NCBI GenBank assembly: GCA_035411425.1
Contig: DAONSX010000076.1
Location: 1-8,585, forward strand
Length of the DNA: 8,585 bases
DNA from: TTA-H9 sp002071415
Lineage (GTDB): Bacteria > Bacteroidota > Bacteroidia > Bacteroidales > TTA-H9
Reading direction: 5' to 3'
Shown: piece by piece, positions 5,299 to 8,585 of the stretch
How positions within the stretch are numbered: position 1 is the first letter of the stretch
Layout: each line of letters starts with the position of its first letter
Notes under the pieces: model-generated
Seen by the model: the letters and a program-made list of their open reading frames with translations, nothing else
Database searches by the model: none
Told to the model about the DNA's origin: nothing
Translations under genes and position numbers: made by a program

Positions 5299-7176
5299 AT
5301 GAAGATCAGGATGTCACTATCACGCAGGAAAACCAGCTTGATTATCTGTTTGGGGTTTTCATACTTATTAAGTGTTGCACAACAGCCCTCGATCGAAAGA
5401 ATTGAACCTCCGTTTTGGTGGATAGGAATGAATGAGTCGAATCTGGAATTATTGTTCTATGGGAAAAATTTGGGAGATTTCAAGGCTTATTCGTCAGTGC
5501 CAGGATTGGAGATTATTAATACAATATCTATTGAGAATCCCAATTATCTTTTTGTTTATATAAAAATGGATTCCAATCTGAAGGAGGGTGTTTATCCGCT
5601 TTTGTTGAAAGGTGACAAGGATAAAGAGATAAGCGTTTTGTATCGTTTCGACAAGCGTGAACCTGGTTCGGCAAGTCGAAAAGGTTTCGGATGGGGCGAT
5701 AATATTTATTTACTTATGCCTGATCGTTTTGCAAACGGAAATCCCAGTAATGACGATATAGATGCCATGGTAGAAAAAGCCGACCGAAACAATCCGAATG
5801 GTCGTCATGGTGGGGATCTGGCTGGTGTGGCCAAATATCTCGATTATCTGAAAGAATTGGGAATGACGGCTGTTTGGCTTAATCCGATTTTCGAAAACAA
5901 TCAACCACATTATTCTTATCATGGATATGCCATCACTGACCTGTATAATGTTGATCCGCGCTTGGGTTCTAACGAAGAATTCGTTCGACTGGTAAAACAG
6001 GCTCATCAAAAAGGATTAAAAATTATCATGGATATGGTTTTTAATCATTTAGGCGACCAACACTGGATGATACGTGATCTTCCTTCCTCTTCATTCATTC
6101 ACCGATGGCCAGAATATACCCCTTCGAATTTTCGCAGTACCACTATTCCCGATCCTTATCATTCAGAATATGATTATCAGAAAATGATAAATGGTTGGTT
6201 CGATCGCCACATGCCCGATCTGAATCAAAATGATTCACTTCTTGCCGATTATCTGATACAAAATAGTATCTGGTGGATCGAATATTCCGGCATTGATGCG
6301 ATCAGAATGGACACTTATCAATATGCCGATAAGGATTTTATGGCCAGATGGGTTAATCGGATCAAGGGAGAATATCCCGATTTTAGTATAGTGGGTGAGT
6401 TATGGGTAGAACAAAAGGCCTTGCATGCTTATTGGATGGAAGGAAATTATCGTTTCGGTAATTATGATTCTCCCCTTCAGTTTTTAACAGATTTCCCCTT
6501 GTATATTGCCTTGAGGGAATCATTCCTCGATAAAGAGAAAGGGTGGGAAAAAGGTGTGGAAAGAATCTACTATTGTCTTGCTCAAGATTTCGTATATGAT
6601 GAACCTCGTAATAACATGATTTTTATTGATAATCACGACCTGAGCAGATTTTATTCTATAGCGGGTGAAAATCTTCAGAAATTTACTCTCGGACTCGTTA
6701 TGCTTTATACCCTAAGAGGCATTCCACAATTTACCTATGGCACTGAACAACTGATGACGGGTCTGGAATCGGACGGCCATGGTCTTATACGGGGAGACAT
6801 GATGGGCGGCTGGCCTAATGACCCTGTTAATGCCTTCGAAGCAAAAGGACGGAATAAACAGCAACAAAAAGCATGGGAATTGATCAGCTCTCTGGCTAAT
6901 TGGCGGAAATCATCAAATGTAATACATTCAGGAAACACAAGGCATTTTTTGCCCGAAAACAATGTCTATTCCTATTTTCGCTATAACGAAAACGATACGG
7001 TATGGGTTATTTTGAACTATGGAGATGAAGAAGCCCTTGTAGAAACGGGCAGATTTGCCGAAATGTTGGGCCAACATCGCCGTGGGCATGAAATTGTCTC
7101 GAACCGCGAAATAAGCTGGGGAGAAACTTTAACTTTACAGCCCTATCAAGCTCTAATTATCGAACTTATCCCCTAA
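5299..7176 (+). CDS. Exported GH13 neopullulanase/cyclomaltodextrinase-like alpha-amylase
   Basis: A 625-residue family 13 glycoside hydrolase, close in length and layout to SusA-type neopullulanases and cyclomaltodextrinases. It should hydrolyse alpha-1,4 bonds in starch, pullulan or cyclodextrins. A signal peptide is visible: RRK at 9-11, hydrophobic 13-26, likely cleavage after SVA before QQ. An N-terminal beta-sandwich of the cyclomaltodextrinase type follows (about 31-117), then the catalytic barrel starting near YLLMPDRFANGNPSND, a segment typical for the calcium site. Conserved regions: I, DMVFNH (245-250); II, GIDAIRMD, nucleophile Asp338; III, IVGELW, acid/base Glu367; IV, IDNHD, transition-state Asp447. 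HGGDL and YHGYAITD are also present. A C-terminal beta domain occupies about 545-625. Met5 (5311) is an alternative start; the first ATG gives the better signal peptide n-region. The gene sits 18 bp before the transporter, so it is probably co-transcribed with it. It resembles SusA, but no other Sus gene confirms that name. Confidence 0.92.
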   Translation: MKIRMSLSRRKTSLIICLGFSYLLSVAQQPSIERIEPPFWWIGMNESNLELLFYGKNLGDFKAYSSVPGLEIINTISIENPNYLFVYIKMDSNLKEGVYPLLLKGDKDKEISVLYRFDKREPGSASRKGFGWGDNIYLLMPDRFANGNPSNDDIDAMVEKADRNNPNGRHGGDLAGVAKYLDYLKELGMTAVWLNPIFENNQPHYSYHGYAITDLYNVDPRLGSNEEFVRLVKQAHQKGLKIIMDMVFNHLGDQHWMIRDLPSSSFIHRWPEYTPSNFRSTTIPDPYHSEYDYQKMINGWFDRHMPDLNQNDSLLADYLIQNSIWWIEYSGIDAIRMDTYQYADKDFMARWVNRIKGEYPDFSIVGELWVEQKALHAYWMEGNYRFGNYDSPLQFLTDFPLYIALRESFLDKEKGWEKGVERIYYCLAQDFVYDEPRNNMIFIDNHDLSRFYSIAGENLQKFTLGLVMLYTLRGIPQFTYGTEQLMTGLESDGHGLIRGDMMGGWPNDPVNAFEAKGRNKQQQKAWELISSLANWRKSSNVIHSGNTRHFLPENNVYSYFRYNENDTVWVILNYGDEEALVETGRFAEMLGQHRRGHEIVSNREISWGETLTLQPYQALIIELIP

Positions 7177-7194
7177 ACCTCAAATATTCATCTT

Positions 7195-8448
7195 ATGAAA
7201 ACGATGCAGAAAAAGCTCAGCAATGTTTTTTATGTGATTTTAGGTTTGCCAGCCACAGCAATGGGATTTGGCCTTTCGGTTCAGATAGCCGTTTTAAGCT
7301 GGATTTTACGAAGCAAATACGGACTCAATATTGAGGAAATCGGGATAGTGTGGGCCGCAGGACCTATTGCCGGTATTTTGGGACAACCTATTGTGGGATT
7401 GATTAGTGATAACGTATGGTTCTGGGGTGGAAGGAGACGCCCGTTCATCATTATTGGAGGTATCTTGGCAGCCTTGGCCATTTTTGCCCTTCCCCATATC
7501 GGATTCATCAGCCATACCTTGGGAATGGAAAGCATTATCGGTGTGGCCATCACCGTGGCTTTGACCCTCGACTTAAGTATCAATATCAGTTTTAATCCCA
7601 CGCGTTCTATCATTGCCGATGTTACACCCGAGGGTCCCCAACGTACTAAGGGATATACTTGGATGCAGGCAATTTCGAATTTCTTCGGTGCTCTGGCGTA
7701 TCTTATCGCTGCACTGTTTGGCAATTATGTGTTGATTTATGTAGGTGTGGTGATCATATTGTTGTTCTCGATAATACCCTTGTTTTTTATCACCGAACCC
7801 AGACACCTTGAACAGTCCATCATTGATAATCTTTCAAATACTGCATCAACAACTAAAACCCAATGGGGGGAATTGTTCAAGATTTATTTCGCCCATGCTT
7901 TTTCATGGTTGGGCATTCAAACCATGTTCGTCTATTCTTTTGCTTTTCTCGAACAGCGCTTCAATGTAAACGATGCGCAATATCTTGGACAGATCATCGG
8001 GTGGATGTTTTTTATTTTGAATGCAGTAGGTTCTCTTTTCCCTATTTTCTTTCTTGAACCTTTATCACGGAAAATTGGTAGAGTAAAAACCCATTATCTC
8101 TCTTTGCTTACCATGTCGTTAGGCTATTTCTTGATAGCTTTCTATGTTCGTTCGCCTCAGGAAATGTACGCAGTGTTCATATTGCTCAGTCTTGGATGGG
8201 CTGCCGTAGTAAGCCTGCCTTTTGCCATTATGACCGAAAAAGTGGCTAAAAACAAAACAGGTTTCTTTATGGGAATTTTTAATCTTTCGGTAGTTTTGCC
8301 TCAATTGGTTTCAAGTTTTGTTCTCGGACATTACATCGAAAAAGCCACCGATAAATCATTGATTTATCAAATCGCAGCCATATCTTTACTCGTTTCGGCT
8401 TTGTTATGGGTTTTTGTAAGGGAAAATCCAAAAAAATCGGAAAAATGA
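7195..8448 (+). CDS. SLC45-like MFS sugar (maltose/oligosaccharide) transporter
   Basis: A 417-residue inner-membrane carrier with about 12 hydrophobic segments (roughly 12-36, 47-71, 83-104, 112-133, 158-178, 180-199, 229-250, 262-286, 300-318, 322-345, 355-380, 388-408). The loop between segments 2 and 3 carries the signature WAAGPIAGILGQPIVG (53-68), then SDN and RRRPFI (80-85 region). This is characteristic of the SLC45/plant sucrose-transporter branch of the major facilitator superfamily, whose members are mostly proton-coupled sugar importers. A hydrophilic central loop lies at about 201-228. The length matches bacterial members. Position directly behind an exported amylase suggests uptake of maltose, maltodextrin or glucose; the substrate cannot be read from sequence. 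Met4 (7204) is an alternative start. No terminator hairpin is seen after the stop. Confidence 0.88.
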   Translation: MKTMQKKLSNVFYVILGLPATAMGFGLSVQIAVLSWILRSKYGLNIEEIGIVWAAGPIAGILGQPIVGLISDNVWFWGGRRRPFIIIGGILAALAIFALPHIGFISHTLGMESIIGVAITVALTLDLSINISFNPTRSIIADVTPEGPQRTKGYTWMQAISNFFGALAYLIAALFGNYVLIYVGVVIILLFSIIPLFFITEPRHLEQSIIDNLSNTASTTKTQWGELFKIYFAHAFSWLGIQTMFVYSFAFLEQRFNVNDAQYLGQIIGWMFFILNAVGSLFPIFFLEPLSRKIGRVKTHYLSLLTMSLGYFLIAFYVRSPQEMYAVFILLSLGWAAVVSLPFAIMTEKVAKNKTGFFMGIFNLSVVLPQLVSSFVLGHYIEKATDKSLIYQIAAISLLVSALLWVFVRENPKKSEK

Positions 8449-8458
8449 ATCTCCTGAG

Positions 8459-8533
8459 TTTATAACTTCATTTAGAATTTCATGCAATTTTGTTATAACT
8501 TTTATGGGTAATTTTTTATAGATAATTTTTTAT
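8459..8533. repeat. Short AT-rich direct repeats downstream of the transporter
   Basis: TTATAACTT occurs at 8460-8468 and again at 8493-8501; the second copy overlaps the 8-bp palindrome GTTATAAC (8492-8499). TAATTTTTTAT occurs at 8509-8519 and again at 8523-8533, a 14-bp period. The block is strongly AT-rich and could hold the promoter or operator of a gene to the right of the window. It contains no G/C-stem terminator. Confidence 0.35.
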
Positions 8534-8585
8534 TATTAACCGACAAAATTCTAAAAGTTCCTAAACATTTTTTATATACCACTTA

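Noticed and set aside
7281..7724. Leftward open frame of 147 codons inside the transporter gene
   Set aside because: It is the antisense shadow of the membrane-protein coding sequence; the transporter frame carries a clear family signature and full length.

Overview
The window looks like chromosomal DNA from a member of the Bacteroidota. Supporting signs are several TAnnTTTG-type promoter -7 boxes, starts without clear Shine-Dalgarno sites, an archaeal/Bacteroidota-style phosphohexomutase, and a decayed gene with the Cys-containing repeat found in type IX-secreted (gliding/adhesin) proteins. The genus cannot be named from sequence reading alone.

Layout. The left end carries two minus-strand genes: the N-terminal 57 codons of a small, very basic protein (complement 1-172), preceded in transcription order by a complete phosphoglucosamine mutase-type enzyme (complement 282-1676, probably glmM). 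A 412-bp divergent intergenic region (1677-2088) follows; it holds a good glmM promoter box and a degenerate intergenic repeat. The rest reads rightward: an exported GH31 alpha-glucosidase or alpha-glucosyltransferase (2089-4479), about 820 bp of non-coding or decayed DNA (4480-5298), an exported GH13 neopullulanase/cyclomaltodextrinase-like amylase (5299-7176), and an SLC45-like major facilitator sugar transporter (7195-8448). The last 137 bp are AT-rich and contain short direct repeats.

How the genes work together. The rightward genes form a compact alpha-glucan (starch, glycogen or maltodextrin) utilisation unit. GH13 would cut alpha-1,4-glucans or cyclodextrins, GH31 would trim or rearrange the oligosaccharides outside the cytoplasm, and the MFS carrier would take the products across the inner membrane. 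The 18-bp GH13-MFS gap suggests co-transcription. A consensus -7 box 79 bp before the GH13 start suggests that this pair has its own promoter. No SusC/SusD pair, SusR-like regulator or cytoplasmic phosphorylase is present in the window.

The most unusual element is the relic between GH31 and GH13. One reading frame keeps a clear Cys-bounded surface-protein repeat, but in-frame stops interrupt it. No wholly new system was found. The points worth checking are this relic, the transferase-like GH31 active-site signature, the intergenic repeat and the atypical sugar-binding loop of the phosphomutase.
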